From contig OU015649.1 of assembly GCA_907165275.2 (NCBI GenBank), positions 14,724,001 to 14,788,000 on the forward strand: a stretch of 64,000 bases of DNA. The letters run 5' to 3'. Every line of letters starts with the position of its first letter. Position 1 is the stretch's first letter. This document shows, in pieces, positions 34,901 through 46,600 of the stretch. The notes beneath the pieces were generated by a model that made no database searches, was not told the origin of the DNA, and saw only the letters and a list, made by a program, of their open reading frames with translations. The position numbers and the translations under genes are program-made. The stretch is from Zygaena filipendulae. Its lineage: Eukaryota; Arthropoda; Insecta; Lepidoptera; Zygaenidae.

Positions 34901-37900
34901 GACTTGTCTGCTGCGTTTTGTGTGTAACAATGTTGACTAAGTTTTTTTTTAGTCCGACTTGTAGATTATTAAAAAATATTGGACACGTATTTTTTCTTTT
35001 TTACGTAATCAAAAAATAACGGTGATATTATATTGAGTTGAAATTTCACGTGACGTCACTATTCTGACAGTTTGTATGGCGGTTTTTGCGGTTAGTGACG
35101 TCACGAGCCCCTCACCCTAAACTTGGATGCGCTTTATCTCTGTATATTTTAATTTATTTGAAAAAGCAAAAAATACGTGTCTATTGTTTTTTATTTCCTA
35201 ACTGACGGACTAATTAGAATTTTGATTTTTAAAGTAGTCAACATCCCTATTGAGCATGGGGCGCCAGGGAGCGCAAAGAGACGTACAAGTTTCAGTTTGA
35301 AATTCAAATTGTTATTGTCAAACACACACAACAGCCTACACCACTATTACCTCTATAGGCACCACTGGAAAAATTTACCTGGGAGAGTGTCGCTTCTCTA
35401 TGTAGTAATAAATAAATAAATAGAATACTTTTTCTCAGCTCATACCTCCTCTTTACCTACTGTCTGCTCTATCATTCGCAGTCTGCCACACGTATTTCGT
35501 ATTTTGACTCGGTATTCTTTCTTATGTAAGCTGGATATTTTTTTCGTTTTAGCTGCATAGCGGAAGTAAGAATAATGAGAGATGAATTCGAGAGGCTGAG
35601 GGAATATGCAGAGAATGATGTTGTAAGATATTTGATAACTATATCACTATGATGTTCGTTATGGTACCTGTGTAGTGACTAGTGGATTAACAAGTAATTT
35701 TTTTTCCAACATTTTATCAGTCGCCATCACAAGAACAAATGCGTAAAATAAGCGAAAATTGTCAATTGCACGGAATAAAAGCGACCGAATTCAGGTAAAT
35801 ACATATATACAAATATAACAATATTTGATAAAAGTACCCAGGTGTTGCCTTCCCGGTTCCGGTCTCACCCACGTGAATTTTAGGATTCCTTTAGGAATTC
35901 CCTGATAAAAATTATCCTACGTTTATAAATACCTATTTTAACCTTGTTTGCTATATTAAAATTTATATCTATAATAATAGATATGAATTTTAATATAGCA
36001 AACAAAAGTTAAGAGAAGTTCTTGAAATTTTAGCCATTAATTTAATATATTTTCAAAATTTTTTTTAATGAACAAAACTAGAAGGGGTTGTGTTAATGTA
36101 TAATTAAATTAAACCCACAGCTCATCTACTCTATCGAACTATAAAACGCTCCAAAAGCAAGATCCTTACAAACCTCTAACTCAAGCGTGTGCCGGTGGAG
36201 AAAATGCTTGTCTCTGCCAACAAAGGAATGAACAAAAAAAAACACCACAAACACATTTGAAAACTGATATAAGAGGAACTAATGAAATGAGGCTCCCAGG
36301 TTGCATCAACAGCTGTAACACTTGCCCTAGGAAAAAAGAAAAGGTCCGAATAAGATTAAATAAAGTTTATTGTGATTGCAAACGTTACATAAGACGAGAG
36401 CGAATAATTGAGATGAGACGTCAGAGGAGACTCGAAATCGAACAAAGAAATGATATAAAACGAAAAATAAGACTAGAACGTGAAAATGTGCGCAAAATGA
36501 AACGAGAAATGGATCATCAAATGAAACTTGAACGCAAAAAAATGAGAGAATTACAACGCGAAATAAAAGATCAGAAGAAATTGGAGAAGAAAACAAACAA
36601 ACAAGCACCGAATACAACAAAAAATAAACCTTACCCACCCAAAAACGAAGTTATAGAAGCAACACATGTTTGTGATGTACCTAAACTTATGCCAATAAAA
36701 ATTCGTTCTTTTGAAATTAAAGAAAAACAAGTATCCATGGAAGAAGACTGTCAGATAAGTTTAGACAAAGTTCGTGAAATTCCAAAAGTATCGGAAAAAT
36801 ATACTTGTTCTCATAGTTACAAAATTGCTGATTTAAACTGTAAGCAGTCTATTCCTGACGATTACAAAAATAGTATTCTACATATAAGTGACGGTTTACT
36901 TAGATCACCTGAAAATAAACCAAATAAAGGATATTTGGCAGCAAAAGAAAGTCAAAATGTTCAAGCCTCATACAAACACACACTCACACATAATTGTGAT
37001 GTCCCTAAACTTATACCAACAAAAACGAATCCTTTTGAAACTAAAGAAAAACAAGTATCCATGGGAGAAGACTGTCAGATAAGTTTGGACAAAGTTTGTG
37101 AACTTCCAACAGTATCGGATAAATATAATTGTTCTCATAATTATAAATATGCTGATTTACAATCTGAGCAGTCTGTTCTTGACAATAATTACAAAAACAA
37201 TTTTCCATACTCATGTGACAGTTTACTTCGATCACCAGAAAATAAACCAAATAAGGGATATTTGGTAGGAGAAGAAAGTCAAAACATTCAGGCCTCACAT
37301 ATACACGCACTCACACATAATTATGATGTACCTAAACATATACCAACAAAAACGAATCCTTTTGAAACTAAAGAAAAACAAGTATCCATGGAAGAAGACG
37401 GTCAGATAAGTTTAGGCAAAGTTTTTGAAATTCCAACAGTATCGGATAAATATAATTGTTCTCATAGTTACAAATATGCCTATTTACAATCTGAGCAGGC
37501 TGTTCTTGACAATCACGATAACAATTTTCCAGACTCATGTGACAGTTTACTTCAATCACCGGAAAATAAACCAAATAAAGGATATTTGGTAGGGAAAGAA
37601 AATCAAAATTTGCAAGCCTCCTTTTTTGTTTTCAAAACAACGAAAAATCATAATAACTTTTCGTGTGAATGTAATTTTTTCAAGAATGAATACACGCAGT
37701 GCATTTTAAGTGAAAGTAGTCGAAAAGCAAATAATGCAACTAAATATATTAATGTGATCAGCCAAAATACATATCAACATAACATTGGCGCGGTTGATAT
37801 TAGAGAAGCTGTAAATAACAAAATAACTACCAAAGAAAATTTCGTAAATGTGAATAGTAGTCAACTTCGAGGAACACTTACAGAATCAAAACAAAAAAAG

Positions 37901-40201
37901 ACATCAGACAAAAATGTAGGGTTTCAATATGCTAAAGGGTTAATTTCAAAAGAAATTTTAACATTTAATTCTGAACAACAAAACAGACTACCAAATAAAG
38001 TTAAAAGCGAAGACAATGTTTTGCATTTTAAGGAACTGAAACTTGAAAATGGAAAGTGTGAATGTCCAAAAGACGTTAGTATTCAAAATATATTATATGC
38101 TAGTCAAAATAATGCAATTAATTCTAAAGAAATGTTAAATAATCAAAAAACAGAAAGAGATGGGTATCGAAATATTGACTGCGAATGCAAAATTTTAGAT
38201 TGCTCCATACCTAAAAAAGATGGAGTAACGCAGTTAAACGATGTGGTTTCTTATATTCCAAGACATGAAACAAATGAAATTATGCGTATCAGAAATAAAA
38301 GTGACCGTATCAAATCAAAAAAGAATATAAAAAAACAATTGAATATAAATAAATCCATTAAAGTTCCAAAGAATCGATACGTTAAGTGTGAATGTAGTAA
38401 TTTTGCAAAAGGAAGCGAAAAAAGTTTACAAGACAAGCTAATTAGTTCTGAGCACAAATTAGGAGATACATCAAGAGTAAAGATAGACAAAACTAAAAAA
38501 GAATGTGTTGAAAATGAAACGGAAAACTTAAAAAAAGAAATCCTAACGATCGAAAATAGCAAATATATTCTAACACTGAAAAATAAACAAAATAGCAAAA
38601 TGTATTGTCTTGAAAATACATGTGAACACGTTAAAAATGAAAAGAAATATTTATTAGAAAACGTGAAAAATAAGTGTCCAAATGAAAAAAACAAACTACT
38701 ATGCCAGACAAGAAGTAAAAGTCTACATTCGGGTATTTCCAATACATGTACAAATTTTAAGTTGTTTGATACCGATCAAGAAATAGAGAAAAAAATCCCA
38801 ATACAAAGTCGTTTGAGAGGAGTAGATCCAGACCGATACAGTATGTTTAAAGATATAAAGTATAAACCAAGAACTGGAAAATATAGTGATGATCATGATA
38901 ACTTCGGTAAAACTCGATCTAATAGTTCAACTCTTAACTCATGTCTTTCACAAGATATATGTTTGTGTTCAGATGGTGACGAGCCACCTACTGGTATTTG
39001 TAAGAACAAAATTAATGCTAATGTACTTCTTTCACAAAGCAACCTTCAAATTTACAAAAAAGAGAATCAAAATTCAGGTCATTCTTTATGTAACGTAATA
39101 TCCACAAAGCTATCCAAGAAAAAGTCAGAGCAACTCCTAAATAAATTAAGAACAGATCCTCCTGCACCACCCAAAATATATGATTTCACTCCGAAAATCA
39201 AAACTGACAGAGAAAAAAGACTCGAAGATGTAAATTTACATTCTCCCAATTTACCTCCTGATGTATGTACATGTTCAGATGAAGAAGAATTTCCGGGATC
39301 GAAGTGTAAATTTTTTAAGAGAAAAATAGATCAAGTACCACATAACAAGTTTGATCAAATATTCAAAAAGAAAAAGCCAGCAGAACCATTGCATACTATA
39401 TGCGATAAAAACTATAGAGCTACAATAGAAACAAAAAATGACAGTTCAAAAGCCTCTACCGGTATTATATGGATCAATTCTAAATCAGAACTACGAAGTG
39501 AAAACCTAAATTTTTCATCACAGATAGCAAGCGGTGGTAACCCCATCAAAAATGAGCAAAGAGATTCTAAATGCATCTACAGTAACTTTTGTTCAAATAC
39601 GAAAAGCACGGTAAACCCAATAGAATCGAAATTCGATAATTCTCTCGATACTAATAGTAATCTTAAATTTGGAGAAATTGCCATTAAGAACAACACCAAG
39701 GGTATACCCAAAGTAAAGAATATTAATGAAGTGTGTAAAACCAATACACAACAGGTAACTTATAAATTCATTCATGAAGTGAAAGAAGAGAGAAAAGACA
39801 ACTTTAGAAAACAATGTAAATGCAGTACTAGCAAAATTCACAATAACATTAAACATATCCCATCAAAAGCAAAATTCTGTTTTGATTCTACGTCACAAAA
39901 GAATACATTACAAGACACTAATAATGAATTGCTCAATGATTTCAAAAGAACTACGGGTTCTTTACTCAATGTAGAGTCTTTAAAATCTTTATGTTCTTTT
40001 TCCGGTCTGAAATCAAGTATTAATTTATTTAAAGAGCCTAAGATTCCAATAACAAATACAGCAAAACCAGGTAAGGGTGATCCGAAAAAATTTACAGCCT
40101 GTTTGTTGCAAACTAAAAAATGTAAAAAACCTCGACGTCTCAATTCAAAAGATACCATCGTCCTAAATAAGTTACACATACAAAAAACTGTTAACTACTA
40201 G
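31977..40201 (+). CDS. Gene B: unrecognised Cys-rich coiled-coil protein with internal repeats
   Basis: Seven exons join in phase to 1599 aa: 31977-32162, 32872-33004, 33638-33790, 34692-34794, 35553-35622, 35721-35794, 36121-40201. Exons 1-5 mirror gene A: EREWFRLQYDRHVGPPP, CSCPQTKCIC, APEPAGTLIPR and EFCMSGCQKFYL. Intron 1 uses a GC donor (GAG|GCAAGT). The 4-kb last exon carries CLC and CDC pairs, a strongly charged helix (about residues 330-400, rich in Arg, Lys, Glu, Gln), three 108-aa repeats (about 421-742), and many isolated C-x-C pairs such as KCECPKD, KCECSNF, ICLCSDGDE, VCTCSDEEE and QCKCSTS. No signal peptide or membrane segment. Lys/Asn-rich. The coiled coil suggests a structural role; the function is unknown. 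Confidence 0.82.
32296..32425 (+). repeat. Family S repeat, 5' part
   Basis: Head ctagctgacccccgcggttt in gene B intron 1, then ggattccgcgataaaa. Confidence 0.55.
33167..33401. mobile_element. Palindromic MITE family P, copy 2
   Basis: Same element as 22805-23045, with cggccgcacccagagtcgac inverted at the right and TAA on both sides. It lies in gene B intron 2, the same intron position as copy 1 in gene A. Confidence 0.75.
33893..34180 (+). repeat. Two family S copies in tandem, gene B intron 3
   Basis: The first starts acagttcccagcggtttcac. The second starts at about 34109 with ctagctgtgccccgcggttt and is truncated after the gataaaag block. Confidence 0.55.
34183..34406. mobile_element. 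Palindromic MITE family P, copy 3 (diverged)
   Basis: The right end ttctgagtgcggcc and the tgattgcggcaattt block match the other copies. The left end is eroded. In gene B intron 3. Confidence 0.6.
34925..35256. mobile_element. MITE family D, copy 6
   Basis: Arms tttagtccgacttgtagatt and taactgacggactaattaga, with the tgacgtcac core twice. In gene B intron 4. Confidence 0.65.
35946..36004. repeat. 59-nt hairpin in gene B intron 6
   Basis: tttgctatattaaaatttat is inverted as gaattttaatatagcaaa; the stem is about 24 bp with a short AT loop. Confidence 0.45.
36662..37625 (+). repeat. Three in-frame tandem repeats of ~108 codons in gene B
   Basis: Units start at 36662, 36986 and 37313 (periods 324 and 327 bases). 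Shared blocks include KEKQVSM, CSHSYKYA and SPENKPNKGYL. Units 2 and 3 are more alike than unit 1, so the last duplication is the more recent. Confidence 0.9.
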
Positions 40202-40336
40202 TCGTGTTTCTAAAAACCTACATTTTGAAAAGCCAAAATGTAACTGCTTTTCAAGTCATGTAACTAGTCTAGATTATATTCACAATATTTATTTTGAGTA
40301 ATTTTACTGTAAATGTTTTTGATCATATTTTACAGT

Positions 40337-40342
40337 AATAAA
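40337..40342 (+). terminator. Polyadenylation signal for gene B
   Basis: AATAAA about 136 bases after the stop codon. The convergent chitin-binding gene has an AATAAA on the minus strand at 40372-40377, so the two 3' ends meet or overlap here. Confidence 0.45.
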
Positions 40343-40699
40343 ATAATACCCAATTGTATAAAAAACTATACTTTTATTATTTTTTGTAAGATTTACAACA
40401 AAGACTAGCTTACATCTAATTTGTAACTTAAAAGCGACAGTACAAAATATTACTTATTGTACAATAATATAAATAAGTATATTAGAACTTAATCTAAATA
40501 AATTTGTGAAATGATTTCGACATAAATTTTTCAAATTGGCAATAAATGGCTGAATTTCTAATAAAGATAAAAGTAAACCCTAGACTATAGGATCGTATTA
40601 GATTTTTCTCGACGAGTATTTCAAGGTTTATACAAAAGACGAATGAATTAAGGTTATCCTGTACAAAGTTTACTGAAGTAGTATAATGACACAAGTAAT

Positions 40700-43600
40700 T
40701 TAAAAGTCGAAGTTGTAGGGGCGCTGTGGACGCCTCTGAACTAAGGGGATGTTGACCTCCTCAGCGGACCTGAACACCTGGGGCTGAGGCTGAGGCCTTG
40801 GAGACGGCCGCTGTTGCTGCAGTTGTGCTGGTTGGTGACGGGCAGCCTCGTCCTGGTCAAAATAGAAATATGATCAAGTAAAGACGAATATATTATGAAC
40901 GTGCGATGTGTTTCGCTTATGATACTGGAAAATGAAGAAGACTTGATAGTATCTCCTTCGGAGTTAGGTAAATTATTAGGTAATTTCTTATAGATTTTTG
41001 TGCAGAATACGACTTTCGGCTATTATTTCATCCGATCGAAATATCAGATTGAATATCTAGACTTCATAATTGATGTGGCCTTCACTGTTTTGGTTCGATA
41101 TAATCACTACATACATAGTATAAAACAAAGTCGCTTACCGCTGTCTGTCTGTCCCTCTATGTATGCTTAGATCTTTAAAACTACGCAACGGATTTTCATG
41201 CGGTTTACACCTATTGGTGATTAATGAGGAAGGTTTATAACTATACTAGTTGTGCCCCGCGGCTTCACCCGCGTAAATTTCAGAGTTCCCGCGGGAATTC
41301 CGGGATAAAGAGTACCCTATGTGTTAGTCTGATGTATAAGCTGTATTATTGTAAAGTTTCATTTAAATCCATCCAGTAGTTTTTGCATGAAAGAGTAACA
41401 AACATCCATCCATCCATCCATTCATACATACTTACAAACTTTCGCAAGTAACAATATTATATAAGTAGGATTTTATCCTGGGATTCCTGCGGAAACTTCG
41501 AAATTTCCGCGGCTGGAATCGCGGGGGACAGCTTGTAAAATTATAAACAGCTTGCAGGTGTTATTTACCTCTTCTTCTTCTTCGTCCTGGTCGTAGCGGT
41601 CGTCCCTGTAGACCTCCGCCGGGTAGAACCTGTCCGAATACTTCAGTGACACATTAGGTTTCTTCGCTACTTCCTCTTCATTGATCGGCCTATACAAGTA
41701 ATCGTTTATGAAATGGTACTTCGCTGACTTCTGGCATATGTTGTCGTGAGTCGGAGGCATGCAGATCAAGTGAACCTGGAATTTTTTCAATTTATACTGA
41801 AACATTTGTTTCATTTGATATTCTGGAAAAACGAAATCGATTCGCATCTCGCGAAATTAACAATGTTACGATCGAAGATGTCGAATCAATCAGCAATTTG
41901 TGATCGTATTATTTAGATGTCTCAATATTTGGTGGAATAATTGATTACAGTCATTGAATGGCAAGTCACACTGATTGGCCTGAAATCTTTGATTTCTTAG
42001 GGTTCAATTTGTAGAGAGCAACTAAATCATGAATTTCACGCATAGCTCTTAGGGAAATAGAAAGTAAAAATAGGAAGATTGATTTTGAGCGGAACAAACA
42101 TTGACTACTTATATCAATGGGAACAAAGATCAAATTTTCATTTGTTAAATTTTTTAAGGTAGCAGATCAAATTGATTTTTGTGTGCCCTCCCATGTCAAG
42201 ATTATATAAGATTATATTTAGTTGTATGCAATATTTACTGCCTCTGATCGGGTGATCGGATATACGGTAAACCCGCTCTTAAACCCTAAGCGGATTTTCG
42301 CCTTTTTAATTGTCACTTTTACAGAAGAGTCTTCTATAAAGAGGAAGCGAATTCTGTAATCTAATGTTGTATCGATGAAAAGGAAGCATATGACCTATCC
42401 TGTACTCCCTTTTCGCGGTGGTATGGCAGTATACTGGTTTTTAACACTACCAACAAAACGCGTTAATTCCAAAGTTCCCGCGGAAATTCCGGGATCACAA
42501 ATAGCCTATGTCCTTTTCTGTACCTACTCCTGACAAAGTGTGTGCAAAATTTCATGATGGTCGGTTGAGCTATTAAGACGTAAAAACATAACAAACAAAC
42601 AAACAAACCCACTGTCACATTTGTGAGCATAAATACCTATCATATCAGTATTTTTGTCTCGTGCCTTTAATTTGATTCGCAAGTAGGGGGCTATAGTTTA
42701 CCTGGTGGAAAGTGAATCCATCTGGGCATATCCACGAGTGCTTGACGCTGTCCTGGCAGTAATGGAACACCTCGCAGTTGAGCTCTTGGTCCGCGTAGTA
42801 ACCCGACTGCTTGCCGACACAGTCGAACTTGGATTGCTGCAGCAGCTCAGAGAGACGGTCGGGCACTTCCTTTTCTTCATCCAATTCTTCCTGAAACTCT
42901 TCTTGCTCTTTTTGTTGTTGTTTCAGTGGACGTTGTTCTTGTGGCTGGAATTGATGAAGATTCGCAATTTAAAAAAAAATCTAATACTATTCCTTGATCT
43001 CAGATTTATTTCGTCTGAGTCCTTGATTAGGAAAGTGGACATTTTAGGATAGTGGTCATTTCCAACGTAAAGGGTCACTCAGTAAAAAATCTTATCGTCT
43101 GAGATATTGTAGTCGTATTTATAAAGAAATCGAATTCTATATTCACTTTGCTTCTTCACTATTTCAAAACTAATATGAAAATGTTTCAATAATAACCGCC
43201 AGCGAGCAGTTTTTCTGTTTTGGTGTTAGTTTTTTTTTGACAAGATTCAATATTGCAAATGTACTTATTATAGAAAAAGTATTTAACCTATGTGTCTTAC
43301 TGATTGATTAAAATTTTATTGCACGAAAACAGCTGAAAAACCAGTTGCAGGTTTACATTTGGTGTCGATCTGATTTTTTATGGTCTATTATTGTGTAATG
43401 ATGGAATGAATAAAATTGTATTCGTAATGATAACCTACTTTCCGATGAGGTGCTCTGGCTGGAGCTCTTTGCTCTTCAATGTAAACTTGCTGCTGCTGTT
43501 GTGGGGGTCTCGATGGCAGTAGATAGGATTCTTGCTGCTCCTGCTGCTGAGGTCTCTGGTAACCAGCCAGCTCAGCCAGCGACTGGGTTGGCCGGAAGCC

Positions 43601-46600
43601 GCTGGGCAACGTGTTGGAGAAGGCTGACGGGGTGTACGCTCGGGGGCGAAGATTACGTGACTCCTGTAAAGAAACAAATGAGGCTTTCATTAAAGCAAAT
43701 ATCATTAAAATAATACACTCAATAATTCCCTGGTCTTAAACATATAGACACTTAAGTAGATATATTCATTGGTGTATCTAGGGAGATCATAATTAATGAC
43801 GTTTAGAAATAAATAATATTGCATTTACTCTCCTGGTTATATCATATTCATTTATCATCACTGAGAATCTAGGGGGGAAGGGCAGGGTGACCCTCTTCCC
43901 GAAGTGACCCTCTTCTTGTAATTTTGAATTTTTTTAATAGTATATAATTCGATTCTTTTGCAACTTATAGTATACCTTCGACGTTGTATTTAATGCAAAC
44001 TGTTGTATACTGGAAATTATCGCTTTAGAGGAATAAGGTCTTGGGAAATTAAAATAATTTAGTACCTAGTTTCTTCATAATATCAAAGTTTGGTATCTAT
44101 CTGTGATGATTTCGGCTACCCGGTGTTAGTACATCGTGAATGGTGTATTAACAGCTCATTTAATTTCTATACATTTATTTGATTACTTCAGGTAATTTAT
44201 TGCGTGAAATTAGATTTGTGCTAAGGTCGGCGTATCGCAGACTGGTTTGGATGCCCTGAAGACATGTTATAGTAATGTATACCAATGGCAAATGTCGCAA
44301 TGATACCGATGTGATTTGTGATGCAATATTATACAGCATGCTGAAGAATTACAATAAGCCTTCAACTTTGTGATAATGTCGTCAACGAGCCTTAGGTTGA
44401 CGCGACAACCCTTCAAGGGCGGCGCCACAGTCTTTGCGGCGGCGGTGGCGGCGGCGGCGGCGGCAAAAACAAATGGTAGACAACATACGAAGTAGGCCAC
44501 AGCTATCAGCGGCGCGAGCTGTGGCCAACTTATGTTGTCTACCATTTGTTTTTGCCACCACCGCCGCCGCAGAACCTAATGGCGTCTTTACTTTGATACT
44601 ACTATAGTACCTATTCATATAGTTTCAAACAAAACCAGCTGCACCTTCAGAAGCTATCATTCTCTATTTTTATAACGATACCGCTTGCATTCTGGCCTAA
44701 TTTTTCAATACATTAATGAAGTAGAAAATTACTTAATTGATAAACAAACTGTCGTAATATAACGTTCAAAAAGAATTATTTTTTGTTACTTAATTGCAAT
44801 TTTCTGGTACACGACTTGCGAATAAACGCAACCACATTTCAAGTGCAAAATGGGTATTCTGAAGCGAAAACACAATCATTATACTGATCATTCGTGCGTG
44901 ACGACGTGACATCTGTAACTCATTATATTTAATTTTAGAATGTTCATTATAAATTAAAACCACTCATTGTCTCTACAAGCTGTAGCCTTATCTATTGTAT
45001 ACTAATATATAGAGTATTTCGCAAAACAAAACTTGCCAATATTTACCATTTCCAATTGAGCCAGAACAAAAAAATGCCGCATCATTATTTGCGCGTGATT
45101 TCAATTTTTCTCACGTAACGACAGAAATCTGAATGTAGGTGCGTGCATTCAACAACATTGTAGAACGTGAAATTGTTATGTAATGCCGCAAACAACTGGT
45201 TCTAACTTCTACTATAGGCTACAGCTGCAGTGTGTGTATCGTATTTTGCATATTTTATAACACACAACGTTTAATAGAAGGGTGTAAAACTCAGCGCATT
45301 TGTACATACCCACCCAGAGAGAAGGTAATCACTACGTGTACCCACCTACTTAAAATCAGTTTGACACTGGTGTGATCAATGGACTTATTAAAAAAAAAAA
45401 CGAGATAAAACAAACATTTAACATCATTAGATATCGTAAACTGTTCACAGATAACAATTTAGTGATGTGGAGAAAAAAGTTTCAGATATAGATACCTTAC
45501 TACTTACTACTAACGAATAGTACACTATTTTGTCTATTATCAAATGGACATAGATAAGCAATAGTGTGTTAACCCACACTGGAGACATTTTGAGTAAATC
45601 GTGTTTAAAATTATAGCGCCATTTTGTGTCAACATTTTTTCATGTCCGATATTTTTTTACATATTTAAACAATGTAATAAGGTAAACACATAATCCCATC
45701 AAAAACAAACTTGTAAAAAAGTCCAAGTCTCGCAACTCAGTAATTCTTCTACAGTAAAAAGTTGTGAGATCAATGTAATACCAAGTCGGTTAATTTATTC
45801 AGTGCCTACTTAAGGGTCCTTCTATCTAAAGTTATCATGTTATAAGCTAATCTAATAACATTTTATAGTGACCATATCAAATTTAAAAATCTTTTATGTT
45901 TTAAATAGATTGATTGGCTTGGCGATCACGTGAAAACACAATATATCTCACATGTAATACATAATTATGGTTCTAAACAATCTAATTTAATTATAATATG
46001 TATTACTTGTGAGATACATTGTGTTTTCACGTGATCGCCAAGCCAATCAATCTATTTAAAACATAAAGGATTTTTAAATTTGATATGGTCACTATAAAAT
46101 GTTATTAGATTAGCTTATAACATGATAACTTTAGATAGAAGGACCCTTAAGTAGGCACTGAATAAATTAACCGACTTGGTATTACATTGATCTCACAACT
46201 TTTTACTGTAGAAGAATTACTGAGTTGCGAGACTTGGACTTTTTTACAAGTTTGTTTTTGATGGGATCTCATTTCTTTTTGTAAATGGTCTTCCTCCTTT
46301 GAGCAATTTAGTCTACTTTAATAACTTGAAAGATTTTGGTACAACTTTATAATATAAACACATGCCCCATTCTTGCTTTTTCATTCCGTTGACCATTGTA
46401 CCTTTGAACATAATTATGTCTAGGTAACTATGTATCTACACTTTATATCTAGGTAGGTAACTAGCTACACTTATTATTATTATTTATTAATATCTGGGCA
46501 ACGGCTTAAATAGCTGTTCCCTGCGGTTTAACCCACGTTAATTTCGGAGATCCCGCGGGTATTCTGAGATAAAAGTACTACCCTATGACCTTTCCTGTAC

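Noticed and set aside
36327..39856. Long minus-strand open frames inside gene B
   Set aside because: They are complements of the Lys/Glu/Asn-rich coding strand (Phe/Leu/Ser-rich), without splice or domain support.
43450..43713. Plus-strand frame with an Ala/Leu-rich start opposite the chitin-binding gene
   Set aside because: It is the shadow of the Gln-rich exon at 43439-43663 on the minus strand.
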